Assembly (NCBI GenBank): GCA_009929175.1
Contig: SABC01000004.1
Span: 1 to 64,000 of the forward strand
DNA length: 64,000 nt
Direction of reading: 5' to 3'
From: Bacteroidia bacterium
Lineage (GTDB): Bacteria > Bacteroidota > Bacteroidia > Bacteroidales > UBA932
Of the stretch, positions 1 through 8,427 are shown piece after piece. Position 1 is the first letter of the stretch, and every line of letters begins with the position of its first letter. The position numbers and the translations under genes were made by a program. The notes under the pieces were generated by a model, which worked only from the letters and a program-made list of their open reading frames with translations, did not search any database and was not told the origin of the DNA.

Positions 1-256
1 TGCCGAGGAGAAACACATAATTCCTCTGCTCAAAGAATTGAGAGCTAATGGCATTGTTGCAGAGATTTATACAGAGAACGTGAAACTCAAAAAGCAGTTC
101 GATTATGCATCCAAAAGAGGAATTCCTTATATTGCTATCATTGGCGAGGAGGAGATGCGTAATAATTGTGTTAATGTGAAAAACCTCTCTTCGGGTGAGC
201 AAATAGTATTGGGTATTAGCGATTTATCCAATTGGTTAAAAGATAATCTGGAATAA
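1..256 (+). CDS. hisS: Histidyl-tRNA synthetase, C-terminal fragment (cut by window edge)
   Basis: The frame is open from base 2 to the TAA at 254-256 and encodes about 84 residues. They resemble the anticodon-binding domain of class II histidyl-tRNA synthetase: an alternating beta-alpha pattern, LLKELRANGIVAEIY, then KKQFDYASKRGIPYIAIIGEEE, and a short C-terminal helix. The enzyme charges tRNA-His in the cytoplasm, and this domain reads the anticodon. The catalytic core lies upstream of the window, so the start cannot be seen. The TTG at 38 is only an internal codon. A ThrRS or ProRS anticodon domain is the main alternative; the KKQFDYASKRGIPY segment fits HisRS best. Confidence 0.85.
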   Translation, partial: AEEKHIIPLLKELRANGIVAEIYTENVKLKKQFDYASKRGIPYIAIIGEEEMRNNCVNVKNLSSGEQIVLGISDLSNWLKDNLE

Positions 257-258
257 AA

Positions 259-290
259 TTTGGATTGTAAGATGTATTGCATTATCTTTG
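259..290 (+). promoter_or_regulatory. Promoter of the initiator tRNA
   Basis: A -33 type TTTG at 259-262 is followed, after 20 bases, by TATCTTTG at 283-290, which fits the Bacteroidota -7 element TAnnTTTG. The tRNA begins 37 bases further on. An 8-base inverted repeat (TTGGATTG at 260-267, CAATCCAA at 291-298) brackets the promoter; its role, if any, is unclear. Confidence 0.65.
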
Positions 291-327
291 CAATCCAATT
301 CAAAGGTAATACCAACAAGAAATATAC

Positions 328-400
<73 letters not shown>

Positions 401-403
401 CTA

Positions 404-444
404 AAAAACACCGTAACAGCATAATCTGCAGTTGCGGTGTTTTT
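404..444 (+). terminator. Intrinsic terminator after tRNA-fMet
   Basis: The stem CACCGTAAC (409-417) pairs with GTTGCGGTG (431-439), with one G-T wobble. It is flanked by an A run on the left and a five-T run at 440-444 on the right. Confidence 0.8.
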
Positions 445-501
445 CTTATTTAAGGATCTTTTCTTATTTTTTTGAATAGACCAATTTAAAAAAACAGGTG
501 A

Positions 502-753
502 TTATAGATTGTATTTATAAACCGGATGTTTCTTTTTGCCGGTTTCTGTCGGTTTTACATAGAGAGGAGAGTTAATTGTCTGGCAGAATGTTGCCGGGTT
601 GTTTCGGGAGATGCATACCTCTTTGAGGTAACAGTTGGCACATTTTGATGGCTTTTTGCTTTTGAAGGTGGCAAGCAGGCTGACGGAAATGCGGTAAAGG
701 GTTACTGCAACCACAGCTGCAATTATTATGTAAACTATTGTCAATTGTGTCAT
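502..753 (-). CDS. FeoB-associated Cys-rich membrane protein
   Basis: This 83-residue protein has an N-terminal membrane helix (about residues 4-27), then a basic stretch and a small Cys-rich segment with CANCYLKEVC (about residues 38-47) and one more Cys near residue 57. That architecture matches the FeoB-associated Cys-rich membrane proteins encoded just after feoB in many Bacteroidota. It begins 11 bases after the feoAB stop on the same strand, so the two are probably co-transcribed. A role as accessory subunit or iron-handling factor of the Feo transporter is inferred from context only; the molecular function of the family is not settled. Confidence 0.85.
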   Translation of the reverse strand: MTQLTIVYIIIAAVVAVTLYRISVSLLATFKSKKPSKCANCYLKEVCISRNNPATFCQTINSPLYVKPTETGKKKHPVYKYNL

Positions 754-764
754 GATTCAAATTT

Positions 765-3266
765 TTAAAGTAAGTTCCCGATGTTGTAAACGGCATATGC
801 CATGACCCATGCAAGCAGGGTTGTATAGACCATGGAAAAAGCAGCCCATTGCCATCCCGACTCCTTTCCTATGGCAACTATTGTTGCTACACATGGAAAA
901 TAGATAAGGATAAAGACCATGAATGCAAGGGCAACCACAGGGTCGAAAACCCTTTGGCCCGCTTTTTCCCCGGATTGGTGCAACTGGGATTTTATTCCGG
1001 CAATGAGTGAGTCGCTCTCTTCATCCGCCCCGGGAGCCTGGTAAAGCACACTCATGGTGCTCACCACTATCTCTTTTGCAGGCAGGCCACTGATAATGCT
1101 GACTCCCATCTTCCAGTCGAATCCCAATGGCTCCATCACAGGGGCAAGCGAGTGACCCAGTTGTCCTATATATGAGTTTTCCAGTCTCAAAGACTCTTTC
1201 TCTGCCTCGAGTTGGCTCAGTAGATCTGTTTTTAACTCTGTAGTTATCGAATAATCGTTTTGTATGCTCTCCATCCTGGAATCAAATTCGGCACTCCTGT
1301 CAAACTCCCTGGGAAAATAGCCCATTGCCCATATTATTACAGATGCTGCCAATATAACCGACCCCATCTTTTTAAGGTACTGGTAACCTTTGTGCCACAT
1401 ATGTCTTGAAGTGCTTTTCAATGTCGGGATCCGGTAAGGGGGCAGCTCCATTACAAACGGGATTTCCTGTTTTTTGAAAACCAGTTTTTTGAGGATAAGG
1501 GCCAGTATAACAGCCATCAGGATTCCGGTGAAATATATCCCGGATAGTACCAACCCTTGGTTTTTTGGGAAAAATGCCGAGATAAGCAACACATACACTG
1601 GCAGCCTTGCACTGCAAGACATGAAGGGAACCAACAGTGTCGTGAGGATCCTGTCGCTTTTGCTCTCCAGTGTCCGTGTGGCCATCACGGCAGGGACATT
1701 GCAACCAAAACCCATTACCAGTGGTATGAAGGATTTGCCGTGCAGCCCGATCTTGTGCATCAGCTTGTCCATGATGAATGCCGCCCTTGCCATATACCCG
1801 CTGTCTTCCATGAATGAGATGAAAAAGAAGAGTATAAGGATATTGGGAAGGAACACCACCACCCCGCCGACACCATCAATTATCCCGTTCACAACCAGGT
1901 CCCTGAGAGGCCCCTCTGCAATGATTGAAGAGAATAATGAGCCTGTTGCAGAGACCAGTTTTTCTATCAGTTCCATTGGGTAGTTGCCAAGGGAGAAGGT
2001 GGTCTGGAACATCAGCCACATGAATGCTATGAATATTGGGAGCCCAAAGTATTTGTGGGTGAGTATATCGTCCAGGTTGCGGATCTTCCTGCCCGGCAAT
2101 TCGGGGTATTTGACACACTCTTTAAGGGCGCCGTCAATGAAGCCGTATTTGGCATCAGTCATTACAGCCTCGGAGCTCTCTTTGTATTGCTCTTCGAGTT
2201 TGGATATCTCTTTGTTGGTCGTATCATTGATTTGGGTGTACTGTTCATATCCCGACAGCAACTTGTGGGTTGTCTGGTCCTTTTCAAGTAGCTTTATGGC
2301 CAAATACCTTGTGGAATAGAGATCTTTTACATGCCCGGTTTTCTTTACCTTCTCCTGCACCCTGGAGATGCTTTTTTCTATTTCGTTGCCATGATGCACA
2401 TGAACATGCCTTGATATTGTATCCTGGTCTTCATATACCTCAATGATCTTTTTGAGCAATTTGCCAATACCGTTACCTTTGTTTGCGGTGGTCGGTATCA
2501 CCGGAATGCCTAATAATTCCCCAAGTTTACAATGGTCTATTTCTGTTCCGGTTTTTTGGAGTTCATCATACATATTGAGGGCTATCACAACTTTGATATT
2601 CATATCCATTAGTTGTGAGGTAAGGTACAGATTCCTTTCCAGATTTGTCGAGTCAACAACATTCAGTACGACATCGGGACGGTTTTCCAGCAAATGGCTT
2701 CTTACATACAGCTCTTCCGGGGTATATTCGGTTATGGAGTATGTTCCGGGCAGGTCGGACAAAATGAATTTGTATCCGAATTTTGTAAGGAAACCCTCTT
2801 TGGATTCTACTGTTACGCCGCCATAGTTGCCGACCCTTTCGTGTGAGCCGGTTGTGTAGTTGAAAAGGGTGGTTTTACCGCAGTTGGGATTCCCTGCCAG
2901 GGCAATGTGGATGCTTTTGCCCTTTTGGGCAGCTGCCCTTAAAACCTCGGCCTCTATATCGGACAAAGGCATTGGATTTTCGGTGGTTAAAGTAATACCG
3001 GACTCCTCAATAATCTCAATCAGGCTGGCTTCGCTTTTCCTTAGCGAAATGTTATACCCCATGATTTCATACTCCATTGGGTCGTTCAAAGGGGCCTGTT
3101 TGACTACGGTTACCTTTTTGCCCTTCACAAAACCCATCTCAATGATCCTTTTGCGAAAGGCTCCGTGTCCCTTGACTTTTACTATGATTCCGGACTCCCC
3201 CGGTGCCAGTTGTGACAAAAATGTTGCCTCTGCCAGCTCTTTCCCTATCTCGTTTTTTATATCCAT
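765..3266 (-). CDS. feoB: Ferrous iron transporter, FeoA-FeoB fusion
   Basis: This protein of about 833 residues imports Fe2+ across the inner membrane. A FeoA-like SH3 domain (about residues 10-85) is fused to FeoB. The G domain shows G1 GNPNCGKT (about 125-132), G3 DLPGT (about 171-175) and G4 NMYD (about 231-234). Two gate-type membrane halves follow, including GYMARAAFIMD and GFGCNVPAVMATR. The fused form is known in Bacteroidota, where FeoA is otherwise a separate small protein. I chose the ATG at 3266 (MDIKNEIGKEL); an open frame runs further upstream to 3365 but crosses the predicted promoter and a perfect inverted repeat. The Cys-rich partner gene lies immediately downstream. Confidence 0.96.
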   Translation of the reverse strand: MDIKNEIGKELAEATFLSQLAPGESGIIVKVKGHGAFRKRIIEMGFVKGKKVTVVKQAPLNDPMEYEIMGYNISLRKSEASLIEIIEESGITLTTENPMPLSDIEAEVLRAAAQKGKSIHIALAGNPNCGKTTLFNYTTGSHERVGNYGGVTVESKEGFLTKFGYKFILSDLPGTYSITEYTPEELYVRSHLLENRPDVVLNVVDSTNLERNLYLTSQLMDMNIKVVIALNMYDELQKTGTEIDHCKLGELLGIPVIPTTANKGNGIGKLLKKIIEVYEDQDTISRHVHVHHGNEIEKSISRVQEKVKKTGHVKDLYSTRYLAIKLLEKDQTTHKLLSGYEQYTQINDTTNKEISKLEEQYKESSEAVMTDAKYGFIDGALKECVKYPELPGRKIRNLDDILTHKYFGLPIFIAFMWLMFQTTFSLGNYPMELIEKLVSATGSLFSSIIAEGPLRDLVVNGIIDGVGGVVVFLPNILILFFFISFMEDSGYMARAAFIMDKLMHKIGLHGKSFIPLVMGFGCNVPAVMATRTLESKSDRILTTLLVPFMSCSARLPVYVLLISAFFPKNQGLVLSGIYFTGILMAVILALILKKLVFKKQEIPFVMELPPYRIPTLKSTSRHMWHKGYQYLKKMGSVILAASVIIWAMGYFPREFDRSAEFDSRMESIQNDYSITTELKTDLLSQLEAEKESLRLENSYIGQLGHSLAPVMEPLGFDWKMGVSIISGLPAKEIVVSTMSVLYQAPGADEESDSLIAGIKSQLHQSGEKAGQRVFDPVVALAFMVFILIYFPCVATIVAIGKESGWQWAAFSMVYTTLLAWVMAYAVYNIGNLL

Positions 3267-3278
3267 TACCAGTTGACT

Positions 3279-3306
3279 CTTTGTATTTTCTTTTGAAAAT
3301 ACAAAG
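3279..3306. repeat. Perfect inverted repeat overlapping the feoAB -7 box
   Basis: CTTTGTATTTTC (3279-3290) and GAAAATACAAAG (3295-3306) form a perfect 12-base inverted repeat around a TTTT loop. It lies 12 bases before the chosen feoAB start, and its outer arm overlaps the predicted -7 box. The position suits an operator for a metal-responsive repressor or a 5' leader hairpin. It does not resemble the classical Fur box. Confidence 0.6.
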
Positions 3307-3333
3307 TTAAAAGCTAAAAAGGGAGTTGTCAAT
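3302..3333 (-). promoter_or_regulatory. Promoter of feoAB
   Basis: Read on the minus strand, TAACTTTG (complement of 3302-3309) fits the TAnnTTTG -7 element. ATTG (complement of 3330-3333) sits 20 bases upstream as a weak -33 element. Confidence 0.55.
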
Positions 3334-3390
3334 CCCATAAAATAGGGATATTGTGGCACCTTCATTCATCATTTATGACGATAAATATGC

Positions 3391-3398
3391 TATTTTTG
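3391..3398 (+). promoter_or_regulatory. -7 promoter element of the GNAT gene
   Basis: TATTTTTG matches TAnnTTTG and lies 19 bases before the ATG at 3418. No clear -33 TTTG is seen. Confidence 0.45.
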
Positions 3399-3417
3399 TA
3401 ACCTAAACCCGATTACC

Positions 3418-3900
3418 ATGTCTTTTACTGTCAAAAAAGGTGAACCTCAGGATACCGAACTTATTTTCAAATTTATATGTGAGCTTGCGGAATACGAAAA
3501 ACTGAGACACGATGTTACAGCAACAGTCGAGGTTCTTCATGACTCACTCTTTGTAAGGAAATCTGCCGAAGTTTTGATTGGTTATCAAGATGAGGTCCCC
3601 GCAGGCTTCGCGCTGTTCTTTCATAACTTCTCTACATTCAAAGGGAGGGCCTGCCTTTACCTGGAAGATATTTTCATTTCGCCGCAGTTCAGGGGCAAAG
3701 GATACGGGAAAAGACTTTTCAATGAGCTGGCATCAATTGCTGTGGAGAGAAATTGTGACCGGTTTGACTGGGCTGTTCTGGATTGGAACCAACCTGCCAT
3801 TGGTTTTTACAAAAGCCTTGGTGCAAAAGCAATGGATGACTGGACTGTATTCCGCCTGGAGGGAGAAGCATTGAGAAAGGTGGCAAATAAACAATTTTAA
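3418..3900 (+). CDS. GNAT N-acetyltransferase, diamine acetyltransferase-like
   Basis: This 160-residue, single-domain Gcn5-related acetyltransferase carries the acetyl-CoA loop motif RGKGYGKRL (about residues 85-93), preceded by the beta-4 strand LYLEDIFI. The C-terminal WNQPAIGFYKSLGA matches the last strands of the fold. The order LED-F-P-RGKG-G and later AVLDWNQPAIGFYKSLGA-DDWTVFRL resembles the spermidine/spermine or thialysine acetyltransferase (SSAT) group, so an amine such as a polyamine or thialysine is the likely substrate. That is inference from motifs. mgsA follows after 28 bases on the same strand and feoAB diverges upstream. Confidence 0.85.
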   Translation: MSFTVKKGEPQDTELIFKFICELAEYEKLRHDVTATVEVLHDSLFVRKSAEVLIGYQDEVPAGFALFFHNFSTFKGRACLYLEDIFISPQFRGKGYGKRLFNELASIAVERNCDRFDWAVLDWNQPAIGFYKSLGAKAMDDWTVFRLEGEALRKVANKQF

Positions 3901-3928
3901 AACTCAATAATCATTTTTTGATTCAATA

Positions 3929-4387
3929 ATGAAAACGATAGCACTGGTTGCCCATGACAACCGAAAAAAAGACCTTATAGAGTGGGTGGAATTCAACAGG
4001 GATACCCTGCTAAAGCATAAACTGGTATGTACCGGAACAACAGGAAGGATGGTGGAGGCTGCTTTGACACAGAACTTGTCCAGAAACAGTCCAAAGCCCG
4101 ATATTCGTTTGTTAAAGTCGGGCCCTCTTGGAGGAGACCAGCAACTTGGGGCACTTATTTGCGAAGGGGTGGTGGATATGCTTTTTTTCCTTTGGGACCC
4201 TATGCAACCCCAGCCTCACGACGTGGATGTGAAGGCGTTGCTCAGGATTTCCAGTCTTTACAATGTTCCTACCGCAATCAACAGGTCATCTGCTGATTTT
4301 ATTATTTCTTCGCCGTTGTTTGACAGCGAATACCAACCCAAACTCAAGAATTTCTCGGAGTATCTCAACCGATCGGTTGACCTTTGA
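3929..4387 (+). CDS. mgsA: Methylglyoxal synthase
   Basis: At 152 residues this is full length for the family. It converts dihydroxyacetone phosphate to methylglyoxal plus phosphate, a bypass of lower glycolysis. Visible motifs are the N-terminal IALVAHDNRK, the phosphate-binding CTGTTGRMV (about residues 34-42), the catalytic region SGPLGGDQQLGA (about 64-75), and FFLWDPMQPQPHDVDVKALLR (about 86-106) with its conserved Asp and His. Its last 23 bases overlap the tail of the convergent thioesterase gene, and no terminator separates them. Confidence 0.96.
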   Translation: MKTIALVAHDNRKKDLIEWVEFNRDTLLKHKLVCTGTTGRMVEAALTQNLSRNSPKPDIRLLKSGPLGGDQQLGALICEGVVDMLFFLWDPMQPQPHDVDVKALLRISSLYNVPTAINRSSADFIISSPLFDSEYQPKLKNFSEYLNRSVDL

Positions 4388-5096
4388 TCTTAAGCTGGAA
4401 AATTGATGTGTCCCCCCTTTTTCCTTCGATAAATATATCGGGATCAACGGAAGTATAAAGGTCAACACTCTCTCCTGGAAGGGATTCATTATTGAAGTTT
4501 AACCACATCTCTCTTATAGTCATCTCTTTGGTTAGCTCAAAGGGCAGTGAGTCGATTGCCCATTCAAAATAGCGGGCGTTGTTGGTGTGGCCGTTGATAT
4601 CGAGATCAGAAAGTGACACCACACGGGTTCTGGAAAAGGTCATCTCTTTTGGGGATGTAAGCCTCTCTGCAGGTTCTTGGATTGCATCCTTTTGATTCTC
4701 CCCTTTGAAGCTGGTTCCCAAGATGGATTCTATCTTCTGCAGCCTGCGGGTTTTGTAATCTATGATAAGCCAGGACGATGTTGCCGAGATAATTTCATTA
4801 TTCCCGGAATCATGGGCCAAAAAATCGCGGAACCCAAAAAGGCGGTCACTTCCTTTGTGCCAGGTTTCCATCGAAACCTCTTCCTTCCAAACCGGTAACC
4901 TTTGGAATTTGATGTGGAAACGGGATAGTACCCACACTACACCGGTAGAGATAAGGTTGTCGTAACCAAACCCCAGGGTGTGGGCGTGGATGTTTGCCAT
5001 CTCCTGTGCATGATTTAGGAACGAAAAAGGCTTGAATAGTCCATTATGGTCTGTTTCATAACTTTTTACAGAAAAAATTTCTCTATAGCTTTTCAT
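4365..5096 (-). CDS. Acyl-ACP thioesterase (FatA/FatB-like, double hotdog)
   Basis: This 243-residue protein has two hotdog repeats. The first contains NHAQEMANIHAHTLGFGYD and the second DLDINGHTNNARYFEWAID, the conserved NGHxNNxxYxxW active-site block of acyl-ACP thioesterases. It should release fatty acids from acyl carrier protein in the cytoplasm. I chose the ATG at 5096 (MKSYREIFSV). The frame extends to 5126, but that upper start lies inside the predicted promoter spacer. The gene diverges from pyrG and converges with mgsA. Chain-length preference cannot be read from the sequence. Confidence 0.88.
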   Translation of the reverse strand: MKSYREIFSVKSYETDHNGLFKPFSFLNHAQEMANIHAHTLGFGYDNLISTGVVWVLSRFHIKFQRLPVWKEEVSMETWHKGSDRLFGFRDFLAHDSGNNEIISATSSWLIIDYKTRRLQKIESILGTSFKGENQKDAIQEPAERLTSPKEMTFSRTRVVSLSDLDINGHTNNARYFEWAIDSLPFELTKEMTIREMWLNFNNESLPGESVDLYTSVDPDIFIEGKRGDTSIFQLKIKGQPIG

Positions 5097-5110
5097 TGGG
5101 TTCTTTTTTA

Positions 5111-5140
5111 CAAAGATAGGAACCATGATTCCAAAACAAA
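5111..5140 (-). promoter_or_regulatory. Promoter of the thioesterase gene
   Basis: On the minus strand, TTTG (complement of 5137-5140) and TATCTTTG (complement of 5111-5118) are 18 bases apart. The position argues against the start at 5126 and for the ATG at 5096. Confidence 0.6.
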
Positions 5141-5146
5141 ACTAAA

Positions 5147-5179
5147 ATTGGAAAAAACGGTTCGATTGTACTATCTTTG
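5147..5179 (+). promoter_or_regulatory. Promoter of pyrG
   Basis: ATTG at 5147-5150 and TATCTTTG at 5172-5179 are 21 bases apart. The ATG of pyrG is 35 bases downstream of the -7 box. Confidence 0.55.
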
Positions 5180-5213
5180 TATCCCGGTATCACAATAATC
5201 CAAGAATAATCTT

Positions 5214-6833
5214 ATGAGCACCAAATATGTATTTGTTTTGGGAGGAGTTACCTCTTCCCTCGGTAAGGGTATTATTTCGGCTTCTCTTGCCAAATTGTTG
5301 CAGTCGAGGGGCTTGTCGGTAACAATTCAAAAATTCGACCCTTATATCAATATTGATCCGGGAACATTGAACCCATACGAGCATGGTGAATGCTACGTTA
5401 CGGAAGATGGAGCCGAAACCGACCTTGACCTGGGCCATTACGAAAGGTTCCTGAATGTCTTTACCGGTAAGGCCAATAACGTTACTACCGGCCGTATTTA
5501 CAGGAACGTGATAGAAAAGGAGAGGCAGGGAGCCTACCTTGGCAAAACCGTCCAGGTTGTCCCCCATATTACCGACGAAATCAAAAGGAGAATGCTTCTG
5601 CTTGGTAAAAGTGGTAAATATGATGTTGTCATTACCGAACTTGGAGGTACTGTGGGCGATATCGAGTCGCTTCCTTTCGTGGAGGCGGTCCGACAGTTGC
5701 AATGGGAGCTGGAAGATGAGGATTGTCTGGTGATACACCTGACACTGGTTCCTTACCTGAATGCGGCAAAGGAGCTTAAGACCAAGCCTACCCAGCACTC
5801 AGTGAGGATGTTGCAGCAAAACGGAGTCCATCCGGATATCATAGTCTGCAGGACAGAACACCCACTACCAGCCGAAATCAGGAAAAAGGTGGCACTATTT
5901 TGCAATGTGAAACCAAATGCTGTAATTGAGTCTATCGATGCAAAAAGTATTTATGAAGTACCCCTTTTGATGGTAAAGGAGAAATTGGATGAATTGGCGC
6001 TTCGTAAATTCAAACTTGATAACAGCCTTGTCAACCCGCCCGAACTTTCGGGATGGAAGTCTTTCCTTAACAGGTTGTTCAATCCCTCGCACGAGGTAAA
6101 TATTGCCTTGGTAGGGAAATATGTGGAGTTGCAGGATGCCTACAAATCAATATTGGAATCATTTATACATGCCGGAGCACGCAACGAGTGCAAGGTTAAT
6201 GTGCACAGTATCCACAGTGAACATATTAACGAATCCAATGTGGGTGATTTGCTGGGCACTATGGATGGGATACTGGTAGCACCAGGATTTGGGGAGAGAG
6301 GTATTGAGGGTAAGATAACGGCAGTCAAATATGCCAGGGAAAATAAAATTCCTTTCCTTGGAATCTGCCTTGGCATGCAAATGGCAGTTATAGAGTTTGC
6401 GAGGAATGTGCTCAAACTGGAGGATGCCATGACAACTGAGATCAGAACAAATACCAAAAACCCTGTGATTGACCTTATGGAAGATCAAAAATCCCTGACA
6501 ATCAAAGGGGGGACTATGAGGCTGGGAGCTTATGGATGTACCATAGAGGAGGGTTCCCTTGCCCATGCAGTATACGGGAAGACCGAAATATCGGAACGTC
6601 ATCGTCACCGGTATGAGTTTAACAACAGCTATGCCGAGCAATTGGGCAGAGCAGGATTAATCTGCACAGGAAAAAATTCAGACACATCACTTGTAGAGAT
6701 AGTAGAGATCCGGGAACATCCTTTCTTTATCGGGGTACAGTTCCATCCCGAATTGAAGAGTACTCCGGAAAATCCCCACCCCCTGTTTGTCGCATTGGTG
6801 AAAGCTGCCATAAAATTTAACAAGAGGGATTAA
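5214..6833 (+). CDS. pyrG: CTP synthase
   Basis: This 539-residue enzyme makes CTP from UTP, ATP and glutamine. The N-terminal synthetase domain begins with the conserved KYVFVLGGVTSSLGKGI and contains FDPYINIDPGTLNP. The C-terminal class I glutamine amidotransferase domain has the nucleophile elbow FLGICLGMQ (Cys near residue 384) and the catalytic VQFHPE (about 507-512). The length is typical and no catalytic residue is missing. The glutaminyl cyclotransferase gene follows after 10 bases and may be read from the same transcript. The promoter is shared head to head with the thioesterase gene. Confidence 0.98.
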   Translation: MSTKYVFVLGGVTSSLGKGIISASLAKLLQSRGLSVTIQKFDPYINIDPGTLNPYEHGECYVTEDGAETDLDLGHYERFLNVFTGKANNVTTGRIYRNVIEKERQGAYLGKTVQVVPHITDEIKRRMLLLGKSGKYDVVITELGGTVGDIESLPFVEAVRQLQWELEDEDCLVIHLTLVPYLNAAKELKTKPTQHSVRMLQQNGVHPDIIVCRTEHPLPAEIRKKVALFCNVKPNAVIESIDAKSIYEVPLLMVKEKLDELALRKFKLDNSLVNPPELSGWKSFLNRLFNPSHEVNIALVGKYVELQDAYKSILESFIHAGARNECKVNVHSIHSEHINESNVGDLLGTMDGILVAPGFGERGIEGKITAVKYARENKIPFLGICLGMQMAVIEFARNVLKLEDAMTTEIRTNTKNPVIDLMEDQKSLTIKGGTMRLGAYGCTIEEGSLAHAVYGKTEISERHRHRYEFNNSYAEQLGRAGLICTGKNSDTSLVEIVEIREHPFFIGVQFHPELKSTPENPHPLFVALVKAAIKFNKRD

Positions 6834-6843
6834 CTTTTCGGTT

Positions 6844-7626
6844 ATGTTGTACAAAGGTTTTTTTAAATTAATTGTCATGGTTTTTGCGATCATTGCGCTT
6901 GCACCAAATTGCAGGGCTCAGGGTACTAAGGCCGTGGGATACAAGGCAAAGGTTACGGCGACTTTTCCCCATTACGAAAAAGCCTACACACAGGGTCTAT
7001 TCTTTTACAAGGGGAGGCTTTACGAAAGCTCAGGCCAGTATGGGCAATCATTTTTCCATGAGGTTGACCTGGCAAAGGGAAGCACGCTCAGGAGCTTCAA
7101 CCTGGCCCCAAAGTATTTTGCAGAGGGGGCCGTGGTCCTGAATGATAAACTCTACATACTTACCTGGATGGAGATGGAGGTGTTGGTATACGACATAAAC
7201 ACTTTACGGCAAGTTGGCAAGTTGTTCAACAGAAGAGAGGGATGGGGGCTTACAACCGATGGCAGGAGTCTGATTTCAACAGATGGAAGTTCCAATATCT
7301 TTTTCCATGACCCTGCCACTTTTGCAGACCAATCCAGGATAGAGGTAACCCTTAACGGCAAGCCCCTTTCCCAGCTAAACGAGTTGGAATACATCAACGG
7401 AGAGATTTGGGCCAATGTCTATGGCACAGACATGATTGTGATAATCAATCCTGTTACCGGCATAGTGAGGGCTACGGTAGATTGTACCGGATTACTTCCT
7501 TTGAGGCTCAGGAAACCGGATACGGATGTCTTGAACGGAATAGCTTATGACCCTGAAAACCGGCATATATACGTGACCGGTAAATATTGGCCCAGGATGT
7601 TCAGGATTGAACTTGAAAAACTTTAA
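6844..7626 (+). CDS. Glutaminyl-peptide cyclotransferase, beta-propeller type
   Basis: This 260-residue exported protein has an N-terminal hydrophobic signal ending near NCRAQG. The body has the repeated strand pattern of the plant/bacterial glutamine cyclotransferase family: AYTQGLFFYKGRLYESSGQYG, FAEGAVVLNDKLYILTW, EGWGLTTDGRSLISTDGS, LNELEYINGEIWANVYGTD and LNGIAYDPENRHIYVTGK. The family converts N-terminal Gln to pyroglutamate on exported peptides, and this folds as a five-bladed propeller unrelated to the M28-type cyclases. The 3' end overlaps the convergent mnmD gene by 4 bases. Confidence 0.88.
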   Translation: MLYKGFFKLIVMVFAIIALAPNCRAQGTKAVGYKAKVTATFPHYEKAYTQGLFFYKGRLYESSGQYGQSFFHEVDLAKGSTLRSFNLAPKYFAEGAVVLNDKLYILTWMEMEVLVYDINTLRQVGKLFNRREGWGLTTDGRSLISTDGSSNIFFHDPATFADQSRIEVTLNGKPLSQLNELEYINGEIWANVYGTDMIVIINPVTGIVRATVDCTGLLPLRLRKPDTDVLNGIAYDPENRHIYVTGKYWPRMFRIELEKL

Positions 7627-8342
7627 TCCTTCCGTTTTTTGTTGGCAACCAAAATATGCCTTTTACCAGGAGGTCCCTGTACCCTTGAAACCTCAAAACC
7701 GGAATCCCTCAGGGCGCTTTTCACTACTCCCTTTGCAGAATAGGTGACCAGGACAGCACCATCTCCCATCATGTGGTAAATCTCTTTAAATATGTCGGGC
7801 TGCCATAACTCCGGCTGTACTCCCGGAGAGAATGCATCATAATAGACAACATCGGCCTTGTTGCCTTCCAGCATCGGGAACCCCTTTTGTAGTATATGGA
7901 CAAGATCTCCCTCTATTTTATTGAGATTGAATCCCTGGAAAATTTCGACAGGAATATTCCAGGGAGCATCGTAGATACCGGCTGCAATCTCCCGGAATTG
8001 TAAAGGAAATAATTCCAAATGGTTTAATTCACGGGTTTTACCTATAGAGAGCGGAAATTTTTCGATGGAATTGTAATTGATGTTTAAGCCTTGTAATCCA
8101 ATGTTATAGTGTGCTGTTGCAAGACAGTTAAGACCTGTTCCGAACCCAACTTCAAAAATATTTACTACCTCTCTTTTATTGTTTGTTTTGGCATTGAGCT
8201 CCAAATAGCGGGCAATGCCGTTATTTATGAAAATATGACTGGTTTCTGTCAGGGCACCGTTAACTGAATGGTATGTTTCTTTAAACTCTTGTGATGCCAG
8301 GGTGGCAGATCCGTCTTTTGTGTGAATAATATCTCTCTCCAT
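7623..8342 (-). CDS. mnmD: tRNA (mnm5s2U34)-methyltransferase, stand-alone MnmD
   Basis: This 239-residue methyltransferase has the SAM-binding motif FEVGFGTGLNCLAT (about residues 63-76) and the family block VVYYDAFSPGVQPELW (about 167-182). In E. coli the same domain is the N-terminal half of MnmC, which finishes the wobble modification of tRNAs for Lys, Glu, Gln and others. Here the FAD oxidase half is absent, as in other lineages with a free MnmD, so the methylated base presumably arises from nm5U made directly. The promoter is divergent with secA. Confidence 0.9.
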   Translation of the reverse strand: MERDIIHTKDGSATLASQEFKETYHSVNGALTETSHIFINNGIARYLELNAKTNNKREVVNIFEVGFGTGLNCLATAHYNIGLQGLNINYNSIEKFPLSIGKTRELNHLELFPLQFREIAAGIYDAPWNIPVEIFQGFNLNKIEGDLVHILQKGFPMLEGNKADVVYYDAFSPGVQPELWQPDIFKEIYHMMGDGAVLVTYSAKGVVKSALRDSGFEVSRVQGPPGKRHILVANKKRKD

Positions 8343-8359
8343 TGAATTTGTTGTTGGTA

Positions 8360-8367
8360 CAAATGTA
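8360..8367 (-). promoter_or_regulatory. -7 promoter element of mnmD
   Basis: The minus strand reads TACATTTG, matching TAnnTTTG, 17 bases before the mnmD ATG. Confidence 0.5.
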
Positions 8368-8387
8368 TATCATTCCTTCATTTTTTT

Positions 8388-8395
8388 TATCTTTG
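8388..8395 (+). promoter_or_regulatory. -7 promoter element of secA
   Basis: TATCTTTG matches TAnnTTTG and lies 32 bases before the secA ATG at 8428. It is back to back with the mnmD element. Confidence 0.55.
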
Positions 8396-8427
8396 CAGAC
8401 TATACATAATAAAATTACTGCGATATA

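Noticed and set aside
260-298. 8-base inverted repeat between hisS and the tRNA as hisS terminator
   Set aside because: The loop is 23 bases and there is no T run; the repeat brackets the tRNA promoter and may be chance.
5190-5798. Minus-strand 202-codon frame opposite pyrG
   Set aside because: Shadow of pyrG; it begins inside a conserved coding region and has no promoter or domain.
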